A stretch of DNA of 35,913 nt from an uncultured Lachnospiraceae bacterium. Its GTDB lineage: Bacteria > Bacillota > Clostridia > Lachnospirales > Lachnospiraceae. Below, piece by piece: positions 29,206-35,913 of the stretch. Below the pieces are notes generated by a model, which was not told the origin of the DNA, did not search any database, and was given only the letters and a program-made list of their open reading frames with translations. Position 1 is the stretch's first letter. Each line of letters opens with the position of its first letter. The position numbers were made by a program, and so were the translations under genes. Where the stretch lies: NCBI GenBank assembly GCA_902768735.1, contig CACXMK010000017.1, positions 1 through 35,913 on the forward strand, given 5' to 3'.

Positions 29206-31473
29206 ATGAACGATCACGACAAAACACAAAAGAAGATCTTCACCGAAGAGCAGACGCACCTGACAGAGACGCACGCGAAGCTGCGCGCCATGCGGGACGC
29301 ACTGGAAGCGAAGGTTGAGGCGATCTCCGACAAGGCCGCCAAAGAAAAGGAAGATATCCGAAGCAACCTGTCGCTGAATTTTGACAGCGATACGGATTCG
29401 ATGGAGACCTACATCGAGTTTGAGGCGATGAGCCACTCGATCGACCAATACAATATTGAGCAGAACGCCGCGATGGAGAAGCTGGGACGGGTAAAAAGAC
29501 TGCTGAAAGCGCCGTATTTTGCCAGAGTGCGGCTGCAGTTCGACCCGGAGGAGCCGCCGGAGGATTACTACATCGGCAGCGCGGGAATTGCGGAAAACGC
29601 GTGGGAGCAGCTGGTGATCGACTGGCGCTCTCCCATCGCGGAGACGTACTACAACCAGGAAAACGGCAGGACATTCTACATGGTGAACGGCAGCCGCGTG
29701 GACGTGGACCTGCAGCTGCGCAGGCAGTACAACCTCGCGGAGGACAAGCTGTTCTCGTTCTTTGACACGCAGGTCGCGATCGAGGATCCGATGCTTTTGC
29801 AGTCGCTGGCGAGCCGCCGCACGGACAAGATGAAGGCGATCACCGCGACGATCCAAAAAGAGCAGAACGCCGTGATCCGCAGCGAAGATGTGCCTGTACT
29901 CATGGTGAACGGCATCGCGGGCAGCGGCAAGACCTCCGTGCTGCTGCAGAGGATCGCGTACCTGTTCTACAAAAAGCGCGATGATCTGCGGCCTGAGCAG
30001 GTCTACCTGCTCACGGTCAATCCCGTTTTCCGGCGTTACATCGACCAGGTGCTGCCGGACCTCGGCGAGGAGAACCCGAGGACGATCACGTGGCGCGATT
30101 TTGTCCACATCGCGGAGGCCCCGGACAAGGGTCCGCACGAGCCCGCCAAAGAAGCGGACCTGCGCAAAATACAGAGCGCTCTCGCGGCTCTCAGCTTCGA
30201 CGAGGAGGACTTTAAGCCCGTCATGCAGCGCGGCAGGTGCGTCCTGAGCCGCAGGGAGATCAAGAGAATTGCCGACGAGCTCGCCCACATCGAGGCCGGC
30301 CCGCGGTTCGTCAGGATCCTCGCGGACAGGCTCTCCGAAAGGGCCCGTGTCAAAATACAGAGAATGGAGCGGGATGACCGGCGCAACAATGCGGCCGGCA
30401 TCTCGGACGGCAGCGGCGCATACGACGGTGCAAACGACGGCCGCGGCGCATACAGCGGCGAATACGACGGCAGCGGCGCAAACGACAGCCGCCGTAGCGC
30501 ACAAGGCGCAGGCGCAGACGCCGGTGCAGGCCGCGGCAGCGCAGCGAACGCGGAAAGCCCCGCAGCATTCAACGAAATGGACCCGTACGCAGATGACACC
30601 GCCGCCGGCCGCAGCGAGCAAAACCGCATCCGCAACGACTTCGGCGGCGCGTTCAGCGCGATCGAGCACTACGCGTTCCTCGACATCGAGAGGATCGGCT
30701 GCCGGATCCTCGGCAGGAAGAATCTCACTTCCGCCCAGTGGATCTGGCTCAAAATGCTGCTCACCGGCATTTGCGACCGGAACGTCCGCTACGTCATGAT
30801 CGACGAGGTGCAGGACTATACGGCAGCGCAGCTGATGGTGATGCGGCGGTATTTTGACAGAGCGAAGTTTATGGTGCTGGGAGACGAGTTCCAGGCGATC
30901 CGCCCGGGGACTGTGACGTTTGAAAAGATCCGGGAGCTCATGAGCGAAGACGGACGCGAGGTGCGGGAGCTGTCGCTCCTTACGAGCTACCGGTCATCGC
31001 CGGAGATCACGGAGATCTTCACGGGGCTTTTGCCCAAGGAGAAGCGCGGCTTCACGGCTTCCGTGCAGCGGCCGGGCACAGCGCCCGTGAAAATGGCCTG
31101 CGCGACAGGCGCGGAATACCGGGAGCGGCTGAGCGTTCTCGTGAGCGCGGCGGAATCCGAAGAAGGACTGACCGCGGTGATCTGCGGGACGCGGGCGAGC
31201 CTCGAGAAGGTCCGGGAGATCCTCGAAGAAATGCTTGGCGACGACGCGCCGCCGGTGCTTCAAAAACACCAGGCGCTGCCCAAGGGCGGAGTCTTCCTGA
31301 TTCCGCTCGATCTCGTGAAGGGACTGGAGTTTGACGGGGTCATCATTCCGGACGCGGATCGCGCGATGTACCCGGAGGATGTTCTGTCGAGGCACCGCCT
31401 CTACACCGCGGTGTCGAGGGCGACAAAGAGACTGAGCATCCTGGCGGACGGCGAGCTGACAGGGCTGTTGTGA
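29206..31473 (+). CDS. helD: UvrD/HelD-family superfamily 1 helicase
   Basis: 755 residues. An N-terminal coiled coil (about 5-110) is the hallmark of HelD, which recycles stalled RNA polymerase. Walker A GIAGSGKTSVL (236-246), motif II MIDEVQDYTA with DEVQD at 533-537, motif III LGDEFQAI, motif IV LLTSYRSSPEIT, motif V GLEFDGVIIPD and motif VI YTAVSRATKRLSIL are all present. Residues about 400-465 are a Gly/Ser/Asp/Asn low-complexity insertion (DGSGAYDGANDG type) not expected in the family. ATG 29206 is preferred (AGGA six bases upstream); 29200 is an in-frame alternative. It ends 10 bp before a NUDIX gene, forming an operon. Confidence 0.9.
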   Translation: MNDHDKTQKKIFTEEQTHLTETHAKLRAMRDALEAKVEAISDKAAKEKEDIRSNLSLNFDSDTDSMETYIEFEAMSHSIDQYNIEQNAAMEKLGRVKRLLKAPYFARVRLQFDPEEPPEDYYIGSAGIAENAWEQLVIDWRSPIAETYYNQENGRTFYMVNGSRVDVDLQLRRQYNLAEDKLFSFFDTQVAIEDPMLLQSLASRRTDKMKAITATIQKEQNAVIRSEDVPVLMVNGIAGSGKTSVLLQRIAYLFYKKRDDLRPEQVYLLTVNPVFRRYIDQVLPDLGEENPRTITWRDFVHIAEAPDKGPHEPAKEADLRKIQSALAALSFDEEDFKPVMQRGRCVLSRREIKRIADELAHIEAGPRFVRILADRLSERARVKIQRMERDDRRNNAAGISDGSGAYDGANDGRGAYSGEYDGSGANDSRRSAQGAGADAGAGRGSAANAESPAAFNEMDPYADDTAAGRSEQNRIRNDFGGAFSAIEHYAFLDIERIGCRILGRKNLTSAQWIWLKMLLTGICDRNVRYVMIDEVQDYTAAQLMVMRRYFDRAKFMVLGDEFQAIRPGTVTFEKIRELMSEDGREVRELSLLTSYRSSPEITEIFTGLLPKEKRGFTASVQRPGTAPVKMACATGAEYRERLSVLVSAAESEEGLTAVICGTRASLEKVREILEEMLGDDAPPVLQKHQALPKGGVFLIPLDLVKGLEFDGVIIPDADRAMYPEDVLSRHRLYTAVSRATKRLSILADGELTGLL
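30403..30560 (+). repeat. In-frame low-complexity repeat in the helicase gene
   Basis: GACGGCAGCGGCGCA / TACGACGGTGCAAACGACGG-type blocks are repeated in multiples of 3, giving a disordered Gly/Ser/Asp linker. Confidence 0.65.
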
Positions 31474-31483
31474 GGAGGTATAT

Positions 31484-32092
31484 ATGGTATCCATCGATAA
31501 GATCACACAAAAGACACAGAACCGGTTCGTCAACTTATACGACCTGGACGTCACGCACAGGAACGGCGAGGCTTCGCACTACTACGTCGCTTCGCGCGCC
31601 AAAACAGAGAAGGACCTCAAGTGTGTGACCCACGAAAACCACCCGGACGGCGTGATCATCTACGCTTTGTACGGGGAGGCGCGGGACAGGGTCGTTTTGA
31701 TCCGGCAGTACCGCTACCCGCTCGGCGACTATGTCTACGAGTTCCCGGCGGGGCTCGTCGAGAAGGGCGAGGATTACCGCGGCGCGGCTGTGCGCGAGAT
31801 GCACGAAGAGACAGGGCTAGTCCTCACGCCGCTCGACGTGGACCCGATGTTCGAGGAGCCGCGCTTTACGACCGTCGGCCTTACGGACGAATCCTGTGCG
31901 ACCGTATACGGATACGCGGAAGGAAAGGTCAGCAACCGCTTCATCGAGGAGAGCGAGGAGCTTGAGATCGTCCTCGCGGACCGCGACGAGGTGCGGCGCA
32001 TCCTCAAGGAGGAAAAGGTCGCGATCATGTGCGCGTATCAGCTGATGCATTTTCTTGTGAACGACGAGCCGTTCAGGTTCTTAGGAAAGTGA
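31484..32092 (+). CDS. NUDIX hydrolase, ADP-ribose pyrophosphatase type
   Basis: 202 residues. The complete NUDIX box G90-x5-E96-x7-R104-E105-M-x-E108-E109-x-G111-L112 sits in an ADPRase context (RQYRYPLGDYVYEFPAGLVE just before it). It hydrolyses ADP-ribose or a related nucleoside diphosphate derivative to AMP plus ribose 5-phosphate. GGAGGT five bases before ATG 31484 overlaps the end of the helicase gene region, so the two are translated from one message. Confidence 0.93.
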   Translation: MVSIDKITQKTQNRFVNLYDLDVTHRNGEASHYYVASRAKTEKDLKCVTHENHPDGVIIYALYGEARDRVVLIRQYRYPLGDYVYEFPAGLVEKGEDYRGAAVREMHEETGLVLTPLDVDPMFEEPRFTTVGLTDESCATVYGYAEGKVSNRFIEESEELEIVLADRDEVRRILKEEKVAIMCAYQLMHFLVNDEPFRFLGK

Positions 32093-32188
32093 GCCAAAAG
32101 TGAACCAAAGGGACAGACCCTTTGACGCAATTCATACAATTCGATCGTACACAACAAAAGTGAGCCAAAGGGTCTGTCCCTCTGGCTC
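32090..32188 (+). repeat. AAGTGARCC repeats and inverted GGGACAGACCC element after the NUDIX gene
   Basis: The terminal AAG-TGA of the NUDIX gene is followed by two further AAGTGA(G/A)CCAAA copies (32099 and 32159 areas). CCAAAGGGACAGACCC (32105-32120) and GGGTCTGTCCCTCTGG (32170-32185) are inverted at 15 of 16 positions. The second arm also forms its own hairpin GAGCCA ... TGGCTC. There is no T-tract, so it is not a standard terminator. Confidence 0.65.
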
Positions 32189-32203
32189 GGCCGGGAGGTG
32201 GAA

Positions 32204-33526
32204 ATGGCACAGAATAAGTGGTACCAGCTCGACAACGCAGCCAAGATCGTGCCCTCCACGACAAGTGGCGCGGACACTCGCGTGTTCCGCATCACCTGCG
32301 AGCTCAGGGAGGAAGTGGATCCCAATATCCTGCAGCGGGCCGTGACGGAAGCGTCGCGGGATTTCCCGCATTTCAGCAGTGTTCTGAAGCGGGGTCTGTT
32401 CTGGTATTATCTGGACGAGAGCGACCTGGAACCCGAAGTGACGCCGGATGACAAGCCCGCCCTCTCCACGATCTACTGGGAGGGGCGCAGGAACCTGCTC
32501 TACCGGGTCAGCTACTACGGGTGCAGGATCAACCTGGAGATGTTCCATGTTTTGACAGACGGGACGGGGGCCTTCGAGTTTCTGAAGGCAATTCTTTCTG
32601 AGTACCTCGAGATGAAGTATGACCTCGATGATCTCCACATGGAGAGCAGCCGCGCGTCCAAGACCGACCACGGCGACGACGCCTTCGGCAAATACTACCA
32701 AAAAGCCGGCGCCAAGCCCGAGGAGCAGAAATCCGCGCCCAAGCGTGCCTACCATCTGCGTGGCGACAAGGACGAGAACCTGCAGAGCCATCTTCTGGAG
32801 GGGACGGTCTCTGTCAAAAAATTCCTGCAGGCGGCCCGGTCGCGCGGCTCCACGGTGGCTGAGCTCAGCACGGCGCTGTTCATCCGCGCGATCGTGGAGG
32901 AAATGTCGATCCGCGACAGACGTCTCCCGATCGTTCTGAGCATCCCCGTGAACCTGCGCAACTACTTCCCCTCGGAGACGGCGCGCAACTTTTTCGGCGT
33001 CATCAATGTGGCCTTCGACCCTGCGCTGTACGACGGAAGCATCGAGAGCATCCTCCCGGTGGTCAGGGATTCCTTCCAAAGGCAGCTGCGGCAGGACCAG
33101 ATCGAGCTCACGATGAATTCCTATGCCGCCCTCGAGCACAACATCGCCATCAAAGTGGTCCCCCTCGCGCTCAAAAACCTCGTGATCTCCACGATCAACC
33201 AAAACGTGCAGAAAGGGATCACCGGCACGATCTCAAACGTGGGAAAAATCTCGCTGCCCGAGGAAATGGAGCTCTTCATTAGGAAGTTCAGCTGCTTTAT
33301 GGCGGCGCCCGAAGTCCAGATCAGCGTCTGTTCCTTCAAGGACTATCTCGTGTTCGGTGTAGCTTCCGCGTTCATCGAGCACCCCGTCATGCGCAATTTC
33401 TTCCGCGATATGGTGGATATGGGGATCGACGTGGAACTTGAGAGCAACGACTTTGACAGGCCGGTATCCGTCGAGGAGCCCCTGAAGGATGATTCTGAGC
33501 CAAAACACGGCGGAAAGGAGGAGTAA
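32204..33526 (+). CDS. Acyltransferase of the condensation/alcohol O-acetyltransferase superfamily
   Basis: 440 residues. The catalytic motif HVLTDG (HxxxDG, His115 to Gly120) marks the CoA-dependent acyltransferase/condensation fold, followed by AFEFLKAILSEY. The second half contains IPVNLRNYFPSETARNFFG, resembling the NRPS condensation-type latch region. No signal peptide. It probably acetylates or acylates a hydroxyl. ATG 32204 has GGGAGG five bases upstream; an in-frame GTG at 32198 is inside the ribosome binding site. It overlaps the DUF6320 gene (TAATG). Confidence 0.82.
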   Translation: MAQNKWYQLDNAAKIVPSTTSGADTRVFRITCELREEVDPNILQRAVTEASRDFPHFSSVLKRGLFWYYLDESDLEPEVTPDDKPALSTIYWEGRRNLLYRVSYYGCRINLEMFHVLTDGTGAFEFLKAILSEYLEMKYDLDDLHMESSRASKTDHGDDAFGKYYQKAGAKPEEQKSAPKRAYHLRGDKDENLQSHLLEGTVSVKKFLQAARSRGSTVAELSTALFIRAIVEEMSIRDRRLPIVLSIPVNLRNYFPSETARNFFGVINVAFDPALYDGSIESILPVVRDSFQRQLRQDQIELTMNSYAALEHNIAIKVVPLALKNLVISTINQNVQKGITGTISNVGKISLPEEMELFIRKFSCFMAAPEVQISVCSFKDYLVFGVASAFIEHPVMRNFFRDMVDMGIDVELESNDFDRPVSVEEPLKDDSEPKHGGKEE

Positions 33527-34185
33527 TGCAGTACTGTCCCAAGTGCAGGATCGCTATCAAAGGCGACAAGATCTGCTGCCCTCTCTGCGGCGGCAGGCTC
33601 ACAGGAGAACCGGAGACCGGCGGCTTTCCGGTCACCCCAAAGAGCAAGCTCTCCCATATGACTGTCGTGAAGATCGCGACGTTCTGCTGCCTCGCCCTGT
33701 TCATCGTCCTGATGGCGCTTGAGATCCTGTTTGATTTTAAGCTTGTGTGGGTGCCCTTCGTTTTTGCCGCAGCGCTGATCGTGTGGGCGGACCTGATGAT
33801 CGGGGTCTACTTCCGAAACAATCTCATTAAGACGTTCACGGTCGAGACGTACCTGATCATGGCGACGTGCTTTATGATTGACCATTTCACCGGATGGCGC
33901 GGCTGGTCGATCGCGTTCGTATTCCCGACGGGCTTTCTCCTGCTCTTTTTCGTGACGTTCGGCGTCGGCCGCTTCGCAAAGCTCCGTCTTGAGGAGTACA
34001 TCATCTACATGGTCGTGACGCTGGCCCTGTCCATGCTGCAGATCATCCCTGTCCTCTCGGGCGCGAACCCGATGAGGCTGCCGGCGGTCCTGTGCATGAC
34101 GATCCTCCTGATCCTCGTCAGCGGCGCGGTGATCTTCCGCTTCCGCGACCTTCGGAGCGCGGCGGAGAAACTTTTCAACTTATAA
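33526..34185 (+). CDS. DUF6320-type membrane protein with N-terminal zinc ribbon
   Basis: 219 residues. The zinc ribbon at the N-terminus has Cys4-x2-Cys7 and Cys18-x2-Cys21. Then there are about six membrane helices (from residue ~45: VVKIATFCCLALFIVLMALE; WVPFVFAAALIVWADLMIG; LIMATCFMIDH; SIAFVFPTGFLLLFFVTFG; YIIYMVVTLALSMLQIIPV; VLCMTILLILVSGAVIF). I know this type from clostridial acyltransferase operons under the DUF6320 name; its role is not known. The start codon overlaps the upstream stop (TAATG) with AAAGGAGGAG before it, so translation is coupled. Confidence 0.8.
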   Translation: MQYCPKCRIAIKGDKICCPLCGGRLTGEPETGGFPVTPKSKLSHMTVVKIATFCCLALFIVLMALEILFDFKLVWVPFVFAAALIVWADLMIGVYFRNNLIKTFTVETYLIMATCFMIDHFTGWRGWSIAFVFPTGFLLLFFVTFGVGRFAKLRLEEYIIYMVVTLALSMLQIIPVLSGANPMRLPAVLCMTILLILVSGAVIFRFRDLRSAAEKLFNL

Positions 34186-34256
34186 TGCATCGGCGCCCCG
34201 CCCCGAATGCGAAGCATCCGGAACGGGGACGCATTCCCTGAAACGAGGCAGACCGC

Positions 34257-35531
34257 ATGGCAAACGAGAAAGCGTCCGTACTAAAATCCAAAAACTGGAT
34301 GGTCCGCATCGGAAATCTGGTAGAGGAATCCATCGCAAAAGGCATTTACGAACTGGGGCAGGAAGCGCCGGTTCTTTTGCTTTCGCCGGGCTCCGGAACG
34401 GCTATGGCACATTTGCAGGAAGCCGGAGGGGCGGGTTCCGGGCAGCAGTATTTTGGCACGCCGGAGGCGAAGGTCTGGTACAAAGTCCCGATCGCGGACG
34501 GCCGATGCGGCGATGGCTCCGAATACCACATCTACGTCAGGAAGGGCACGAGCGACAAGCTGTGCGTCTTCTTCTCGGGCGGCGGGATCGCCATCAATGA
34601 GTACATGGCGGCGCGGCCCGTGAACGGCGGCAGCGTGGCGGCCTGGCTCCCCAACTACTACTGGAACAACCTGCGGCTCTTCACACAGGTCATGAACATC
34701 GGCGTCGGCATCACGCGCGGCGGCAGTGACAATCCCTTTGACGACTGGAATTTCATCGTTATCACCTACGCGACAGGAGACATGCACATCGGCGACAGCC
34801 GCTTCCATTACAAAGTGTCAGAAGACAGCGTCCCCGAAGGCATGAAGCCGGGAGACGAAGCCATCCTCTATTTCCACGGATACCGGAATTTCCTGGCCGC
34901 GATGCGCGCCGGCAAAACGCTGTTCCCCACCGCTTCCAAACTCCTCATTGCGGGCGAGAGCGCGGGAGCTTTCGCGGTGCCCGCCCTGGCAGAGCAGGTC
35001 GTGGGCGAGTTCTACCCTTCCTGTCACGACGTGACGCTGTTCTCGGACAGCGCGCAGCTGCTCTACAGGGGCTGGAAGCGCACGCTGCGGGATGTCTGGC
35101 AGGCCAGGCGCGAGCTGTGGATGGGCGTCAACAGCCGGAGTATAACCGTCGACTGGTACCGCGGCGTCTGCACGCGGCAGGGAAACAGGTTCAGATATCT
35201 CTACTCCGGTTCGGTCCGCGACTACCTGCTGAGCGCCTTCTACAACGATGTGACGAACAAAGTCTACGACACTGACTCTGAGATCCAGGAGGAGTACTAC
35301 CGCCAGATGAAGCGTATGATCGTTGACCTGCGGAAGGTGAGCCCGGAATTCACATTCTACATCCACGACTGGCACCGGCCGCTCTCCATGTACAGGGGCG
35401 GCACGATCCACACTGCCGTGCGGCAGCCGGAATTTACGCTTCGCACGCAGGACGACGTCACGATGGCGTACTGGCTCAGCGAGTGCGTCGAGGGCCGGAC
35501 GTTCGACGTCGGGATGCAGCTGCTTGTGTAA
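34257..35531 (+). CDS. Pectinacetylesterase/Notum-like alpha/beta hydrolase
   Basis: 424 residues, no signal peptide. Oxyanion-hole segment LCVFFSGGGIAINEY (about 102-116). Nucleophile Ser235 in LLIAGESAGAFAVPAL. Acid Asp264 in TLFSDSAQLL. The His is likely His370 or His373 in YIHDWHRPLSMYRGG, or His385 in GGTIHTAVRQ. The family deacylates carbohydrate or lipid O-esters. It follows an acyltransferase and a membrane protein, suggesting a pair that adds and removes an acyl group on a common substrate (inference). GAGG lies eight bases before ATG 34257. The first 95 residues look extra to the hydrolase core. Confidence 0.82.
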   Translation: MANEKASVLKSKNWMVRIGNLVEESIAKGIYELGQEAPVLLLSPGSGTAMAHLQEAGGAGSGQQYFGTPEAKVWYKVPIADGRCGDGSEYHIYVRKGTSDKLCVFFSGGGIAINEYMAARPVNGGSVAAWLPNYYWNNLRLFTQVMNIGVGITRGGSDNPFDDWNFIVITYATGDMHIGDSRFHYKVSEDSVPEGMKPGDEAILYFHGYRNFLAAMRAGKTLFPTASKLLIAGESAGAFAVPALAEQVVGEFYPSCHDVTLFSDSAQLLYRGWKRTLRDVWQARRELWMGVNSRSITVDWYRGVCTRQGNRFRYLYSGSVRDYLLSAFYNDVTNKVYDTDSEIQEEYYRQMKRMIVDLRKVSPEFTFYIHDWHRPLSMYRGGTIHTAVRQPEFTLRTQDDVTMAYWLSECVEGRTFDVGMQLLV

Positions 35532-35536
35532 TTTGT

Positions 35537-35561
35537 GAACCGGGGGTCTGACCCCCGGTTC
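35537..35561. terminator. GC-rich hairpin after the esterase gene
   Basis: GAACCGGGGGT-CTG-ACCCCCGGTTC, 11 perfect pairs, six bases past the stop. There is no T-tract of its own. It is of the same kind as the GGGTCTGTCCC element at 32105-32188. Confidence 0.6.
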
Positions 35562-35566
35562 ATTCG

Positions 35567-35592
35567 AAAAAGGAGGCGGAGCCTCCTTTTTT
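35567..35592. terminator. Rho-independent terminator of the acyltransferase-DUF6320-esterase operon
   Basis: AAAAAGGAGGC-GGA-GCCTCCTTTTTT, 11 perfect pairs with T6 on plus and A-run on the other side; bidirectional. Confidence 0.9.
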
Positions 35593-35641
35593 AGTTGCTT
35601 TTGTTTTTATATTTTACTTGCTTTTGCTTTTATACTGAAGG

Positions 35642-35838
35642 TTGGGTACAGCGGCGGCTTTTGTTTGATTTGTTCTCCCTCCATCTGATGGTTGGGCGTG
35701 ACAAAGGCATTCACAAAAAATGTTCCATCTAGTTTCATGGTGGTTGGGCGTGATGAAACTATTCTAAGAAAATGTTCCTCAAATACTGACTAGTCTTAGG
35801 AAAGTTGGGCGTGACAGGGACATACGGGAAAAGTGTTC
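35642..35838 (+). repeat. Second array of the TTGGGC/TGTTC repeat (4 units) at the window edge
   Basis: TTGGGTAC 35642-35649 / core / TTGTTC 35670-35675; TTGGGCGT 35692-35699 / core / ATGTTC 35720-35725; TTGGGCGT 35744-35751 / core / ATGTTC 35772-35777; TTGGGCGT 35805-35812 / core / GTGTTC 35833-35838. The core is 20 nt in all four. The last three form a sub-family (GCGTGA arm). The region 35592-35913 holds no gene; the last 40 bases contain a CAAAACACTGCCCGC motif also seen near 4224 and 8258. Confidence 0.75.
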
Positions 35839-35913
35839 CCAAAATCAGGCTGATGGTTGTATACATTTTTCAAAACACTGCCCGCTGCGCCCAACTCTGC
35901 CGCTCATCACAAT

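Noticed and set aside
29002-30669. 555-codon open frame on the minus strand
   Set aside because: It lies antisense to the helicase gene, whose motifs are all intact. Its composition (Ala/Val/Arg/Asp-rich, no domain) is that of a GC-rich shadow frame, and it has no ribosome binding site.
35642-35838. CRISPR array with 20-nt spacers
   Set aside because: The 20-nt segments lie inside units with two different short arms, inter-unit distances vary (about 50-61 bp), some cores resemble each other, one unit is inverted at the other locus, and no cas genes are seen.
1-35913. tRNA, rRNA, prophage or IS transposase genes
   Set aside because: I looked for conserved tRNA arms, transposase DDE/HUH motifs and phage structural genes by eye and saw none. 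Small RNA genes could be missed without a covariance search.

Overview
The window looks like a chromosomal segment of a GC-rich (about 58-60 % by eye) Gram-positive Clostridia member, most likely Lachnospiraceae or a close relative. The basis is Gly-Gly-rich Shine-Dalgarno sites, lipobox lipoproteins, a polar amino-acid ABC transporter of clostridial type, a phasin-like protein, an Ig-repeat surface protein with a membrane Ser/Thr kinase, and an acyltransferase/DUF6320/esterase operon. The genus is not identifiable. No rRNA, tRNA, CRISPR array, phage module or classical insertion sequence was seen.

Layout. 1-575: start of tcdA (minus strand, cut by the window edge). 996-3221: a two-repeat lipoprotein and an AraC-type regulator (plus). 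3321-20254: a long, almost wholly minus-strand block: zinc-ribbon NUDIX hydrolase, a 62-residue protein, C39-like peptidase, 3D-domain wall protein, MscS channel with a coiled-coil partner, soluble hybrid histidine kinase, TPR-like protein, coiled-coil/Tudor-like protein, transglutaminase, phasin-like protein with two Cys triplets, VanY-like carboxypeptidase, a degenerate PRTase, and a DapF-fold racemase downstream of an amino-acid ABC transporter. 20446-27590: a 1661-residue Ig-like surface protein and a membrane Ser/Thr kinase. 27591-29205: a gene-poor zone with a broken nuclease-like gene between copies of a repeat family. 29206-35531 (plus): HelD-like helicase with a NUDIX hydrolase, then acyltransferase, DUF6320 protein and pectinacetylesterase-like hydrolase. 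35592-35913: a second array of the same repeat family.

Three sequence-level phenomena stand out. First, an interspersed repeat, TTGGGC-type arm, a core of 19-20 nt (20 in most units), TGTTC-type arm, occurs about twelve times and only around the broken nuclease-like gene and at the right edge. One subclass has a hairpin with a compensatory base change between copies. This is my best candidate for an undescribed element. Second, at six genes (two more weakly) the last codons plus the stop codon are tandemly duplicated, from a 21-bp exact copy to arrays of about five units. Third, TGACGT-rich clusters lie upstream of three genes for exported proteins, and the octamer GCCAAAAC is strongly over-represented.

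Functionally the window is weighted towards envelope and surface biology (3D, VanY, transglutaminase, C39, Ig protein, STPK, MscS) with signal transduction and housekeeping genes between. All family assignments were made by reading motifs without database searches.
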